Positions 28,308 to 37,226 of a DNA stretch of 64,000 nucleotides are shown here, piece by piece. The DNA is from Helcococcus massiliensis. GTDB lineage: Bacteria > Bacillota > Clostridia > Tissierellales > Peptoniphilaceae. The stretch covers positions 248,001-312,000 of the forward strand of contig NZ_OGVE01000003.1 in NCBI RefSeq assembly GCF_900258485.1. Direction: 5' to 3'. The notes beneath the pieces are model-generated. The model saw nothing but the letters and a program-made list of their open reading frames with translations. It made no database searches and was not told the DNA's origin. The translations under genes and the position numbers were made by a program. Position 1 is the stretch's first letter, and each line of letters begins with the position of its first letter.

Positions 28308-29138
28308 TTAACTCTCCTTATATAATTTTCTTAAAAATCCCAACGTTCTAACATCTTCTTCTTTAGGATATTCATAAGATAGTTTTTCAGCTATATATAA
28401 GGCTATTCTCCTATACAAGCTTGCCATTTTGAATATTCCTGTCCAAAAATCATTTCTTCTATCCAGGTTTACTACATATTCGAATTCATCGAAATAATCA
28501 TTTTCCAAGTAAGTCTTTAAATTTATCCCCATAGTATCTACAAAAACATTACCGTCATATTTTATGCTTATATAAACATTTATTAAGTCTAATAATTCAT
28601 CTAATAAGTCATCAAATTTTAGGTTAGACTTTATTAAATCTCCATCTTGCCTAGATAATACCGCCTCTGAAAGATCAATATAAAAATCTATAACTTTACT
28701 TTCAAATTCAAACTTATCAGGGATTAACCAATAATTTCTTTCATCTGAACTACTTTTTATAGATTTTATGAAAGAATCCTTGTCAAACAAAACTTCATAA
28801 GACCTATATTTTTCTAAAAATATTTCCAAGTCTTCTTGTTTAAGTAAAAATAGCTGTAAAAGCTTACCAGTACCAGTGACTATTTTACTATCAACATAGT
28901 GAATTTCCTTATATTGGTATTCTTGTATTTTAGATATAATTATATTTTCAGATGAAATTGTTGAATCTAAAACCTCTTTTAGACTTTCATATCCGTCCAG
29001 ACCTATTATAAGAGTATGAAGCTTTAATCCACCACTATAGGAAAATTTTAGCCCCTTATTAAAAATATATATAAGACTTCTAATATTTTCATTTTTTTCT
29101 AAGTCAATCCTCAATTGATCCATATAATTATTTTTCAT
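28308..29138 (-). CDS. Aminoglycoside 6-adenylyltransferase-like protein with degenerate catalytic motifs
   Basis: 276 residues. The middle and C-terminal parts follow the ANT(6)/AadE family pattern: 'LFDKDSFI', 'SSSDERNYWLIPDKFEFES', then a helical region ending 'WTGIFKMASLYRRIALYIAE' and 'YEYPKEEDVR'. In the family the N-terminus holds 'NGSR', a 'DxD' pair and a later 'RIDL'. Here the matching places read 'IFNKGLKF', 'GGLKLHTLIIGLD' and 'GTGKLLQLFLL', without the acidic pair. This suggests a relative that has lost nucleotidyl transfer, or a very diverged one. SD AGGAG supports the start; it forms an operon with the Cof phosphatase. Confidence 0.6.
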   Translation of the reverse strand: MKNNYMDQLRIDLEKNENIRSLIYIFNKGLKFSYSGGLKLHTLIIGLDGYESLKEVLDSTISSENIIISKIQEYQYKEIHYVDSKIVTGTGKLLQLFLLKQEDLEIFLEKYRSYEVLFDKDSFIKSIKSSSDERNYWLIPDKFEFESKVIDFYIDLSEAVLSRQDGDLIKSNLKFDDLLDELLDLINVYISIKYDGNVFVDTMGINLKTYLENDYFDEFEYVVNLDRRNDFWTGIFKMASLYRRIALYIAEKLSYEYPKEEDVRTLGFLRKLYKES

Positions 29139-29269
29139 TTCAACTCCTAAAATAGACTATATATTTATATTGTAGTATATGTGTTTTTTTTGTTCAATTA
29201 TTTATAAATTGATTAATTTACATTTATTATATATAATATTTATGGATAAAAAAGAAATAGGAGGTAAGT

Positions 29270-29656
29270 ATGTTAAAAGAATTTAAGAAATTTATTGCTC
29301 AAGGAAATGTTATAGACCTAGCTATAGGTATGATAATTGGTGCATCTTTTAAAGCTATTGTGGACTCATTTGTAAATGATATTGTTTCACCAATTTTAGG
29401 TATCTTCTTAGGTGGAATAGACTTTTCACAATTATCAATTACAGTTGGACAAGCTCAAATCATGTATGGTAACTTCATCAACTCAGTAATCAGTTTCTTA
29501 ATCATTGCTTTTGTATTATTTATGGTTGTTAAAGCTATAAATACAGCAAAAGAAAGAATGTCAAGAAACAAAGCTGTTGAAGAAGCTGCAGAAGAAGCTG
29601 CTCCAAGCAAGGAAGAAGTTTTATTAACAGAAATCAGAGACTTATTAAAAAAATAA
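29270..29656 (+). CDS. mscL: Large-conductance mechanosensitive channel MscL
   Basis: 128 residues, normal length. N-terminal 'FKKFIAQGNVIDLAIGMIIGASF' (TM1 with the conserved GNVIDLA), TM2 around 67-95, and a C-terminal amphipathic helix with 'EEVLLTEIRDLLKK'. It opens under membrane tension and lets out solutes on osmotic downshock. AGGAGG 5 bases before the ATG. Confidence 0.97.
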   Translation: MLKEFKKFIAQGNVIDLAIGMIIGASFKAIVDSFVNDIVSPILGIFLGGIDFSQLSITVGQAQIMYGNFINSVISFLIIAFVLFMVVKAINTAKERMSRNKAVEEAAEEAAPSKEEVLLTEIRDLLKK

Positions 29657-29665
29657 GCCTATAAG

Positions 29666-29707
29666 AAAACCAGTCTAGAGGTCAATTTTTAACCTTAGAC
29701 TGGTTTT
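29666..29707. terminator. Bidirectional terminator between mscL and the RNase H gene
   Basis: AAAACCAGTCTA(G)AGGT ... ACCTTAGACTGGTTTT: a long stem with a T-run on both strands, between convergent genes. Confidence 0.85.
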
Positions 29708-29717
29708 TATTTTTCTA

Positions 29718-30323
29718 TTAATTTATTCCTACTGCCTCTTTAGCAAGTTGGTCGGCCATATCATTGTATTTATCATTTGAATGCGCTTTCACCTTAACAA
29801 ATTCTATATCTATAAGTTCTTTCTTTTCATTTATAAACTTTTGATAATTTTGAGTTAAGTCTAAATTAGCCTTCCACTCTCCCAAGGCCCAAGCTTTGAT
29901 TCCCTTGTAATCAAAGTGGATAATTATTTTGGACATTCCCATGTCTATAGCCTTATTTATAGCTTCTCTTGCTCCATAGATTTCTCCAGCGACATTTCTT
30001 TGGTCGGAATAGGCCTCATTATCTATAGCCCCATTTAGTTTCATTTCGCCATCCTTGTGGATTAAAACTATACCATAACCAAATACTTTTGTATTAATAT
30101 TGTAGGATCCATCTACATAGGCAATTACAAGATCTTTATCAAGCTTGTCCAGGTCAAAAACTGAAAGTTCTTCACCTTTTACAAAGTTTTCGGCCTCTTC
30201 ATAGGTCTTAAAACTCTTGTATTCAGCTCCTTTGAAACCATTTACATAAGTCTTTACTTCGTCCCAATTATCAAAAACACCTATTTTTTTACCTTGCCTT
30301 ACAGCATAATATTTTTTACTCAT
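29718..30323 (-). CDS. rnhA: Ribonuclease H with N-terminal viroplasmin (caulimovirus VI-type) domain
   Basis: 201 residues. Residues 1-50 (KKYYAVRQGKKIGVFDNWDE...) are the viroplasmin/hybrid-binding domain found in several bacterial and eukaryotic RNases H1. The catalytic domain has Asp in 'VIAYVDGSYN' (about 70), Glu in 'VAGEIYGAREAI' (about 112), Asp in 'IIIHFDYKG' (about 136) and 'KVKAHSNDKYNDMADQLAKEA' with the last Asp (about 190). It degrades RNA in RNA-DNA hybrids. It overlaps the pgpA stop by 8 bases, with a poor SD, so translation is probably coupled. Confidence 0.92.
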   Translation of the reverse strand: MSKKYYAVRQGKKIGVFDNWDEVKTYVNGFKGAEYKSFKTYEEAENFVKGEELSVFDLDKLDKDLVIAYVDGSYNINTKVFGYGIVLIHKDGEMKLNGAIDNEAYSDQRNVAGEIYGAREAINKAIDMGMSKIIIHFDYKGIKAWALGEWKANLDLTQNYQKFINEKKELIDIEFVKVKAHSNDKYNDMADQLAKEAVGIN

Positions 30324-30855
30324 AATGATCTAAATTGTGTTCCCTAGATGAGTGAGCTATTCTAGAAGCTGCTGCTGCAGCTACAGCTGCTACCAAGTCA
30401 TCTAAGAAGGTGTTTACTGCTCCACCTTTTTCAAGGTCAAGGGTAGAAATTATTCCTAACTTCACCTTATCTAAGTAACCAAAGTTAGTTAAACCAATTG
30501 ACCCATATAGGTTTACTATTGATAAAGGCACGATTTCATCTATACCATAAAGCCCATCGTCAGCCTTTATAACAGATGCTATTGGTTCTGCTAACTTGCC
30601 TTCTTCAGCAAGTCTATCTAGTTCTATCCCTGTTAAAACTGCATATACAACTTCTCTTTTTTCAAATACCTTATTTACGTTATATATACAAAATTCCATA
30701 GAAAGATCTGGCAAGTAAGGTAATTGCAATTCATGAACAATTGCAGCTATGTCTTCTATGGTCACGCCTCTTTCTTCTAAAGCTTTTTTAGTTGTTTCTG
30801 TTAATTCCTCTATAGGGAATCTCTTTTTTGAATTTAAACTGTTTCTATCTTTCAT
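30316..30855 (-). CDS. pgpA: Phosphatidylglycerophosphatase A-like protein
   Basis: 179 residues. 'RGVTIEDIAAIVHELQLPYLPDL', 'YGIDEIVPLSIVNLYGSIGLTNFGYLDKVK' and 'VNTFLDDLVAAVAAAAASRIAH' are the conserved blocks of the PgpA/YutG family. The family dephosphorylates phosphatidylglycerol phosphate, although the Gram-positive members are soluble-looking and less studied. SD AGGAG supports the ATG. Gene order pgi-pgpA-rnhA is compact. Confidence 0.88.
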   Translation of the reverse strand: MKDRNSLNSKKRFPIEELTETTKKALEERGVTIEDIAAIVHELQLPYLPDLSMEFCIYNVNKVFEKREVVYAVLTGIELDRLAEEGKLAEPIASVIKADDGLYGIDEIVPLSIVNLYGSIGLTNFGYLDKVKLGIISTLDLEKGGAVNTFLDDLVAAVAAAAASRIAHSSREHNLDHYE

Positions 30856-30863
30856 TCTTTCTC

Positions 30864-32138
30864 CTAAAATCCTGGCTTTCCTAACATCTTGAACATGTTT
30901 GATTTGTATAATTCAACACCAGGTTGGTTGAATGGATTTACTCCTAGTACATAACCTGAAGCACCAATTGCATATTCAAAGAAGTAAATTAATTTACCTA
31001 GGTTGTATTCATCAAGTCTATCTATACTCAATACTATGTTTGGTACATCACCTTCTGTATGGGCATCAACTGTAGCTTCTAAGGCAACTTGGTTTACTTC
31101 ATGTACTGTTTTACCTACTAAGTAGTTTAAGTTATCTAAGTTTTCTGCGTCTTCTTTAATTTCCATGTCATATTTTGGAGTATCAATTTTAATTACTGTT
31201 TCAAAAAGATTTCTTTGACCTTCTTGGATTATTTGTCCTCTTGAATGTAGGTCTGTAGTAAATATTACTGATGATGGGTAAATACCCTTTCCGTCCTTAC
31301 CTTCTGATTCACCTGCTAATTGGATAAACCATTCAGTAAAGTAGTAAAGTTTTGGATCATAAGTAACAAGGATCTCTATGTCTTTTCCTTGTCTATATAG
31401 AGAATTTCTGCTTGCTACATATTGTAAAACAGCATTGTCAGCAAAGTCAGTGTTTAAAGTTTCTTCTCTCATATCTCTAGCACCTTGCATTAAATCATCG
31501 ATGTTTATGCCACAAGCTGCTAAAGGTAATAGGCCGCAAGCTGTTAAAACTGAATATCTACCACCAACATTGTCAGGGATTACAAAGCATTCATAACCTT
31601 CTTTGTCTGCTAAAGTTTTTAAAGCTCCCTTTTCCCTGTCTGTTGTTGCAAAGATTCTTTCCCTAGCTTCTTCTTTTGAATATTTTTCTTCTAAAATTTC
31701 TTTAAATAATCTAAAGGCTACTGCTGGTTCAGTTGTTGTTCCTGACTTAGAAATAACATTTATTGAAAAATCTTTATCTTTTAAGTATTCTTTTAATTCA
31801 TAAAATTCTGTTGATGATAGGTGGTTACCTGTAAAAATCAACTCTGTATCAGCTTTTTCAAAACTATTTTTCAAGGCTGAATAAACCGCTTGAGCTCCTA
31901 GGTATGACCCTCCTATACCGATAGCTACTAAAACATCAGAATTTTTTTGGATCTTTTTACCAGCTTTTTTGATTCTTTCGTATTCATCTTTGTCATAGTC
32001 AACAGGTAGGTCTACCCAACCTAAAAAGTCGCTTCCTTCGCCACTTCCGTCTTTTAATTTTTTGTCAGCTTGCAAAACTTCTTCCTTAATTTCTGATAAT
32101 GCTTCTTCTTTAATTAAGTCTGTTAATCTTATTTTCAT
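30864..32138 (-). CDS. pgi: Glucose-6-phosphate isomerase
   Basis: 424 residues, the short bacterial form. '[16 protein letters not shown]' (about 71), '[16 protein letters not shown]' (about 127), '[16 protein letters not shown]', and a C-terminal '[17 protein letters not shown]' are conserved. It interconverts glucose-6-phosphate and fructose-6-phosphate in glycolysis. The ATG (SD AAGGAG) lies 29 bases inside the 3' end of the PP2C phosphatase gene. Confidence 0.97.
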   Translation of the reverse strand: MKIRLTDLIKEEALSEIKEEVLQADKKLKDGSGEGSDFLGWVDLPVDYDKDEYERIKKAGKKIQKNSDVLVAIGIGGSYLGAQAVYSALKNSFEKADTELIFTGNHLSSTEFYELKEYLKDKDFSINVISKSGTTTEPAVAFRLFKEILEEKYSKEEARERIFATTDREKGALKTLADKEGYECFVIPDNVGGRYSVLTACGLLPLAACGINIDDLMQGARDMREETLNTDFADNAVLQYVASRNSLYRQGKDIEILVTYDPKLYYFTEWFIQLAGESEGKDGKGIYPSSVIFTTDLHSRGQIIQEGQRNLFETVIKIDTPKYDMEIKEDAENLDNLNYLVGKTVHEVNQVALEATVDAHTEGDVPNIVLSIDRLDEYNLGKLIYFFEYAIGASGYVLGVNPFNQPGVELYKSNMFKMLGKPGF

Positions 32139-33255
32139 TTTTACTCCTTATATCACATAATAATATTGCTATATCGTCTTTTTGGCTTCCTTGCCTAAAC
32201 ATATTAAGTTCATCAACCAGCTTATCTACCAATTGGCTATCATGCTTGTTTTTCTTTAGCCAATTTAAGAGCTTCTGCTCATCAAAGAACTTGCCCTCGT
32301 GGTTTTTTGTTTCTGTTAAACCATCTGTATACATTAATATTTTATCACCTTCTATGAGTTTTAGCGTTTTAACTTCATATTTAGGATCTTTAAATAAATT
32401 AGAAATCAATTTTCCCTTGTTTTCCAAAACGGCTATTTGTCCACCATTAAACAAGATAGGGAATGTATTGTGGCCAGCATTTACATAGCTTATAGTTTTC
32501 TCTTTTGTATCAACTAACATGTATATAATTGAAAAGTACTGGCTAATATCTAATTCTAACTGAGAATACATTTTTTTTAAAGTCAGAATGGTCTCTTCTG
32601 GCCCAAAATCCTTATTTTCTTGCAATATTCTTCTCATACTTTGACGAATAAACATGGTCATGATAGAAGCAGAAACTCCATGCCCTACCACGTCTGCCAT
32701 ATATACTCCTATTTTATTTTCATCAATCACTACCACATCAAACACATCACCTGACAAGTCATCTGATGGTATGTGGGCAAATTGAAAATATATATTTCTA
32801 AATTTCTTACTCTTGGGAAGAATGCTTTTTTGGATAGTCTTAGCTAAGAGTATATCATTTTGAATTTTCATCCTGGCTTCAAGCAATTTGTTGTTTAACA
32901 ATTTCTCACCAGTTATATCTCTGTAAACCTCAATATAACCTTCCACCTTATTGTTTTCATCAAATATAGGTGAGGCCTTGGCTGCGTATATCCTTCCGTC
33001 AAGATTAATCTCACTTTTGATAGTTTCTTTAATAGTCTTGTCTGATGAATATAAATCAAAAAATAAGTCGGATGATTTTATATACTTGGTATGATTGATC
33101 AAATTATTTTTGACCACTTCTCTCATTGACGAGTTTTCATACATTATTTCGCCATTTTCGTCTCTTATCCTAACCAGGTCTTCCATGGCTTCTAAAAATC
33201 TAAAGCGTTTAATTTCACTTATCCTAGTGAAGTTTTCAAGTCTTATTCTATTCAT
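32110..33255 (-). CDS. PAS-containing SpoIIE/RsbU-type PP2C protein phosphatase
   Basis: 381 residues from the ATG at 33255 (GGAGGT 5 bases before it; an upstream TTG at 33267 is less likely). Residues about 25-125 form a PAS-like sensor ('[16 protein letters not shown]' to '[12 protein letters not shown]'), followed by a coiled linker and a PP2C_SIG domain with '[28 protein letters not shown]' (about 172-200), 'GHNTFPILF' and a final '[11 protein letters not shown]'. Such enzymes dephosphorylate anti-anti-sigma factors. No rsbV/rsbW partner is in this window. Confidence 0.88.
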   Translation of the reverse strand: MNRIRLENFTRISEIKRFRFLEAMEDLVRIRDENGEIMYENSSMREVVKNNLINHTKYIKSSDLFFDLYSSDKTIKETIKSEINLDGRIYAAKASPIFDENNKVEGYIEVYRDITGEKLLNNKLLEARMKIQNDILLAKTIQKSILPKSKKFRNIYFQFAHIPSDDLSGDVFDVVVIDENKIGVYMADVVGHGVSASIMTMFIRQSMRRILQENKDFGPEETILTLKKMYSQLELDISQYFSIIYMLVDTKEKTISYVNAGHNTFPILFNGGQIAVLENKGKLISNLFKDPKYEVKTLKLIEGDKILMYTDGLTETKNHEGKFFDEQKLLNWLKKNKHDSQLVDKLVDELNMFRQGSQKDDIAILLCDIRSKNENKINRLN

Positions 33256-33256
33256 C

Positions 33257-34402
33257 CTAACCTCCAAATAAGAGTGATGGATCTAATCCTGGGTATTGGT
33301 AGTAGTCAACTTCTATCCTACCATTAAATAATTTTCTTTTTTTAACAGCCCTGTGTCCAACTTTTCTTTCAAAGTCCTTGTCAGAGCTTATAAAATAAAA
33401 TGAAGCTGTAGTTAAAGTATTCATATGATTTTTTATAGACTTGTAGATATGGTCCATATCTTCGGCATCCCCCATTCTCTCACCATAAGGAGGGTTTGAT
33501 ATGATCACAGGGAAATTGTTTTTTAATCCAACCCTGCCTACATCTTTTACTACAAATTTTATTTGGTCATCTACACTGGCGTTTATAGCATTTTCTACGG
33601 CTATTTTTATTGCATTTCCATCTATATCAAAGCCCATGATATCTAAGTCTTCGTCATTTATAGCTTGATAGGCCTTTAGCTTTTCTTCTTTGTAATATTT
33701 TGAATCAAAAAACTTCCAGTGCTTAAAATCAAAGTCTCTAGATATACCGGGTGCAATGTTTTTACCAATCATAGCAGCTTCAATAACTATAGTACCAGAC
33801 CCTGCAAACAAGTCTACCAGGGGTGTTTCAGACTTCCAATTTGATAAAAGTATAAGGCCTGCAGCCATTGTCTCTTTTAATGGAGCTAAATTGTGCTTGG
33901 TTCTATAGCCTCTTTTATGTAAACCGGATCCTGAAGTATCTAAGGTCACACTAGCTACATCTTCAAATATGGATAAGGTAATTTTATATCTTTCCTTATC
34001 TTCGTTAAACCAATCAATACCATATTCTTTTCTCATCCTATCTATGATAGCTTTTTTTGTAATGGATTGGTTATCAGAAATAGAAAACATTTTTGACTTA
34101 TGACTCTTACCTAAGACTATGAATTGCCCATCTTTTGATAGGTAATTTTCCCAGTCAAAGTTATATACATTGTCATATATATCGTCATAGGATAAAGCCT
34201 TGAATTCAAATAGCTTTATAAAAACTCTTTCTGCAGTCCTTAGCCACAAGTTCGCTTTTACAATATCAGAAAAATTTCCTTTAAATTCAATTTTTCCATT
34301 TGAAACTTCTAGGTCTTCAAAACCTAAGTCTATGCATTCTTGCTTTAATACAGACTCAAGTCCAAATTCACTTGTAACTAATATATCAAAAATCTTTTCC
34401 AT
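33257..34402 (-). CDS. THUMP-domain class I RNA methyltransferase (RlmL N-half/YpsC-like)
   Basis: 381 residues. N-terminal 'ILVTSEFGLESVLKQEC' and a THUMP region (about 50-160), then UPF0020 with 'DLFAGSGTIVIEAA' (SAM-binding, about 196), 'DIDGNAIKIAVENA' and the catalytic 'VISNPPYGERMG' (about 301). Methylates guanine N2 in 23S rRNA in characterised relatives. Start at 34402 because GGAGG is 5 bases before that ATG; the upstream ATG at 34414 is inside a TATAAT-like promoter element. It overlaps the start region of the PP2C gene. Confidence 0.9.
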   Translation of the reverse strand: MEKIFDILVTSEFGLESVLKQECIDLGFEDLEVSNGKIEFKGNFSDIVKANLWLRTAERVFIKLFEFKALSYDDIYDNVYNFDWENYLSKDGQFIVLGKSHKSKMFSISDNQSITKKAIIDRMRKEYGIDWFNEDKERYKITLSIFEDVASVTLDTSGSGLHKRGYRTKHNLAPLKETMAAGLILLSNWKSETPLVDLFAGSGTIVIEAAMIGKNIAPGISRDFDFKHWKFFDSKYYKEEKLKAYQAINDEDLDIMGFDIDGNAIKIAVENAINASVDDQIKFVVKDVGRVGLKNNFPVIISNPPYGERMGDAEDMDHIYKSIKNHMNTLTTASFYFISSDKDFERKVGHRAVKKRKLFNGRIEVDYYQYPGLDPSLLFGG

Positions 34403-34699
34403 ATTTTCCTCCATTATAATTATAGCAAGAAAGTGTATTTTTGTATATTTAAGACTTAAAATAAAGAAAAGTATTGTAGCTTGTGTTGAGGTGAATATTT
34501 ATTGGCGTTTGCAATGTCTTTTGGCGAAGATTCATATTGCAGATAACTTCCAGTTTTCTGCCTCAGTCCTAATGTGATGAGGGTCATGATGTTTTTGGGG
34601 ATTCCATCATGAATTGTTTAATAAGAATGTCATGCGGGTTTTAACGTTTTTGCGGATTCCATCATGACTTTTCATGTCTAATTCACCTTTTTCTCACTC

Positions 34700-35175
34700 T
34701 GTCATGATTGCCTAACCCAGGATTTCATGTGTATTCGAGACTTTCTCCTCCCTGGTATGATTTCCAGGCTCAAGATTTCATGTGTATTCGAGACTTTCTC
34801 CTCCCTGGCATGATTTCCAGGCTCATGATTTCATGTGTATTCGAGTCTTTCTCCAATCTGTCATGATTTCCAGGCTCATGATTTCATGTGTATTGAGTCT
34901 TTCTACAACCTGTCATGATTTCCTAACCCAGGATTTCATGCGTGTCCGAGTCTTTCTCCTCCCTGTCATGATTCTCAAGCTCAGGATTTCATGTGTATTC
35001 GAGACTTTCTCCAATCTGTCATGATTTCCAGGCTCAGGATTTCATGTGTATTCGAGTCTTTCTACAACCTGTCATGATTTCTACGCTTAACTTTTCATGT
35101 TTATTTAGAGATTTCTTCTACCTGTCATGATTCCGAGCTCTAATTTGTCATTTGAATTTCGTGACTGCTCCATTG
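34700..35175. repeat. 53-bp imperfect tandem repeat, about nine copies, in a 940-bp gene-free stretch
   Basis: Units begin (TGTCATGATTT...) at 34700, 34753, 34806, 34859 (52 bp), 34911, 34964, 35017, 35070 and a decayed one at 35123. Consensus: TGTCATGATTTCCAGGCTCA, then GGATTTCATGTGTATTCGAG, then TCTTTCTCCTCCC, with endings CTCCTCCC, CTCCAATC or CTACAACC. CATGA and TCATG in each unit form an inverted pair. A unit of 53 bp is not a multiple of three, so it is not a protein repeat; there are no unique spacers, so it is not CRISPR. Two looser copies of a related 'ATTCCATCATGA' unit lie at 34590-34680. The rest of 34403-35285 shows no gene. Confidence 0.9.
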
Positions 35176-35285
35176 TTAAATCATCCTAACTTGCTTAAGC
35201 ATTTAAAATTTAGAAATGCCCCATTCTTCCACCGGCCAACAAGCTATTTTCTAGACCTACCCAAATAACAATTAGCCCACAAAAA

Positions 35286-35329
35286 AACTGACCCAGCTTA
35301 GCAGAAATAAATCCGCTCTTAGGTCAGTT
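35286..35329 (-). terminator. Rho-independent terminator after the L25 gene
   Basis: Minus strand AACTGACC ... GGTCAGTT outer stem with an inner AGCGG/CTGCT pairing, then TTTTTTT. 16 bases past the stop at 35345. Confidence 0.85.
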
Positions 35330-35344
35330 AAATAATCAATTATT

Positions 35345-35995
35345 TTATTCTTCGTCTTCTGATTCTTCTTCGTCAGATTCGCCAATTACTTCTACATCAG
35401 CAGCATCTACATCTTCAACTTCTTCGTCTAAGTTTTCTTCTACTGGTTCTGATAATGTAACAACAGCTTCTTCTAAGTCTGTAAGAACTTCAACTTTATC
35501 ATCGTTTACTACTTCTAAGTCTTTTACATAGAATGTATCATCGTATTCCATTGTTTGAACATCTAATTCAACTTGTGATGGAATATCCATTGGTAAAGCT
35601 TCAATTTCGATTTCTTCTAAGTGTTGCATCAATACTGATGGTTGTACGTAGATTTCATCTCTATTTAATAATACAACTGGTACTGAAACTCTTAGTTTTT
35701 CATCTAAGTTTACACCTAAGAAATCAACGTGTAAGTATTGGTTCTTGTATGGGTGTCTTTGGTAGTCTCTTATAAGCACCTTGTGGTCTTCACCATCTAT
35801 TACTAAACTGATAATTGTTGATGTACCAGCTTCTGCGATAATCTTGTCTAATTCTTTTGCAACTACTTGTAAGTTAACATTTTCTTTATCTCTTTGGTAT
35901 AGTTGTGCTGGCACAATATTTTCTCTTCTTAATTGTCTTGATGCACCAGATCCTTTAACATCTCTAAGTTGTGCATTTAATTTTAATTCGTTCAT
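35345..35995 (-). CDS. rplY: 50S ribosomal protein L25 / general stress protein Ctc
   Basis: 216 residues: N-terminal L25 domain (about 1-90, 'LRDVKGSGASRQLRRENIVPAQLY') that binds 5S rRNA, a TL5-type C-terminal beta domain (about 95-185) and a very acidic tail (EDVDAADVEVIGESDEEES). The two-domain form is normal for Firmicutes. SD AGGAGG before the ATG. Confidence 0.95.
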   Translation of the reverse strand: MNELKLNAQLRDVKGSGASRQLRRENIVPAQLYQRDKENVNLQVVAKELDKIIAEAGTSTIISLVIDGEDHKVLIRDYQRHPYKNQYLHVDFLGVNLDEKLRVSVPVVLLNRDEIYVQPSVLMQHLEEIEIEALPMDIPSQVELDVQTMEYDDTFYVKDLEVVNDDKVEVLTDLEEAVVTLSEPVEENLDEEVEDVDAADVEVIGESDEEESEDEE

Positions 35996-36015
35996 CTTTC
36001 CTCCTACAGATAATA

Positions 36016-36036
36016 TATCAATCGCTTGATATTATA
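36016..36036 (-). promoter_or_regulatory. L25 gene -10 element with adjacent palindrome
   Basis: TATAAT at 36036-36031 with a weak -35. Directly downstream, around the expected transcription start, TATCAA-GCGA-TTGATA (36031-36016) is a perfect 6-bp inverted repeat that could be an operator or a leader hairpin. Confidence 0.4.
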
Positions 36037-36066
36037 ACATATTTTTTTGATTTTACCTAATATTTA

Positions 36067-37218
36067 TTAAAATATGGATTTGAAAAAATCAGATATAGCT
36101 TTAAATATGTTTGAAATAAAGTTTCCTATTGATGAGAAGAATCCACTATCACTTGCATTGTTTATTGTATCTTCTGCACCTTTTATTACTTTATCTATAT
36201 TTTCTTGGCTAACTCCAGATTTGATTTTTTCTAAAATATTTTCAACTTCAGGTGAATCTAAGGCACTTTTAGCTGAATCTAAAATAGAATTTAAATTTTC
36301 TTTGCTAAATGTATTTGATAAGGAATTTACGAAGTTTTTACCTTCTTCAGTATTTAAGAAATCTTTAACTCTTTCTAATTCTTTTTCAGCTATTTTTGGC
36401 GCTTCCTTAGCTAAGGAATTTAATTGGTCTTTTATTAATCCTAAGTCTAAATTATCTATATTGATAAAGTTATTAAATACAACTTGTAAGTCTTTGATGT
36501 TAGCTTGGTTGATAACTTGGTTTAAGTTGTTGTTGTTAATAACATTTTGAATAACTTCAGCAACTTGGTTAGAACTGATATCTCCATCCTTTTCTTTTTT
36601 ATCAACTAAGTCTTGTTTAATCTCTAAAACAGCCTTGTTTAATGTTTCCTTATTAAATCCATCTTCGCCTTCATGCTCTTTAGCTATAGCATTTATAACT
36701 TGAATTTCTTCATTAGCAACTTCAGTTCTCTTTACATCAATATTTTGTCCTGCCAATTCAGCAAGCTTATATACACCTGTAAGGGCTGATGTACCTGTAA
36801 CCGGTCTAATTGCTGCAACGCTTATATCTAAAGATTTCAAACCTGCAGTGATAGCAGCATTTGAATATTGTAATGAAGTAACTTTTTGAATCATTAAAGG
36901 AGTTAAAACTTCAACTTTAATTGAATTTGTCTTATTTGATTTAGCGTAGATAGATGATATCATAGCTGAATCACTATTATCTTCGTTTATGTATTTCTTT
37001 GAATCTTCACCCTTTACTGCTACTGCTGTAGGGTTTCCTTTGATTCCTAGAAGTTTTTTAGTTTGTTCTATTTGTTCTTCATTTAAGCCTGCTCCATAAG
37101 CATAAGCTCCATCTTCTAATGAAACGCTTGTAGCGTGAATCAAGATTGAAGAAAATGCGCCTAATAGCATCAAACAAGCTAATGTAAGTGCTAAAAATCT
37201 AATTAATTTTTCTTTCAT
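36067..37218 (-). CDS. Secreted DUF1002 protein
   Basis: 383 residues with a signal peptide (1-30, ending SSILIHA). The region about 35-190 fits DUF1002 (YpuA-like): 'EEQIEQTKKLLGI', 'DSAMISSIYA', 'VEVLTPLMIQKVTSLQYSNAAITAG', 'VTGTSALTGVYKL'. The second half is helical and repetitive, low in aromatic residues (about 200-350), ending with a short hydrophobic 'FISNIFKAISDFFKSIF'. No catalytic motif. Role unknown; likely exported and perhaps membrane-attached through the C-terminus. SD AGGAG; it follows the YacL-like gene by 8 bases and is co-transcribed with it. Confidence 0.82.
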   Translation of the reverse strand: MKEKLIRFLALTLACLMLLGAFSSILIHATSVSLEDGAYAYGAGLNEEQIEQTKKLLGIKGNPTAVAVKGEDSKKYINEDNSDSAMISSIYAKSNKTNSIKVEVLTPLMIQKVTSLQYSNAAITAGLKSLDISVAAIRPVTGTSALTGVYKLAELAGQNIDVKRTEVANEEIQVINAIAKEHEGEDGFNKETLNKAVLEIKQDLVDKKEKDGDISSNQVAEVIQNVINNNNLNQVINQANIKDLQVVFNNFINIDNLDLGLIKDQLNSLAKEAPKIAEKELERVKDFLNTEEGKNFVNSLSNTFSKENLNSILDSAKSALDSPEVENILEKIKSGVSQENIDKVIKGAEDTINNASDSGFFSSIGNFISNIFKAISDFFKSIF

Positions 37219-37226
37219 ATTTTCTC

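Noticed and set aside
34782-35024. 80-codon plus-strand frame in the 53-bp repeat array
   Set aside because: The repeat period is not a multiple of three, so the frame shifts in every unit; no SD and no family-like sequence.
34700-35175. CRISPR array
   Set aside because: Units are contiguous with variation throughout, there are no unique spacers and no cas genes nearby.
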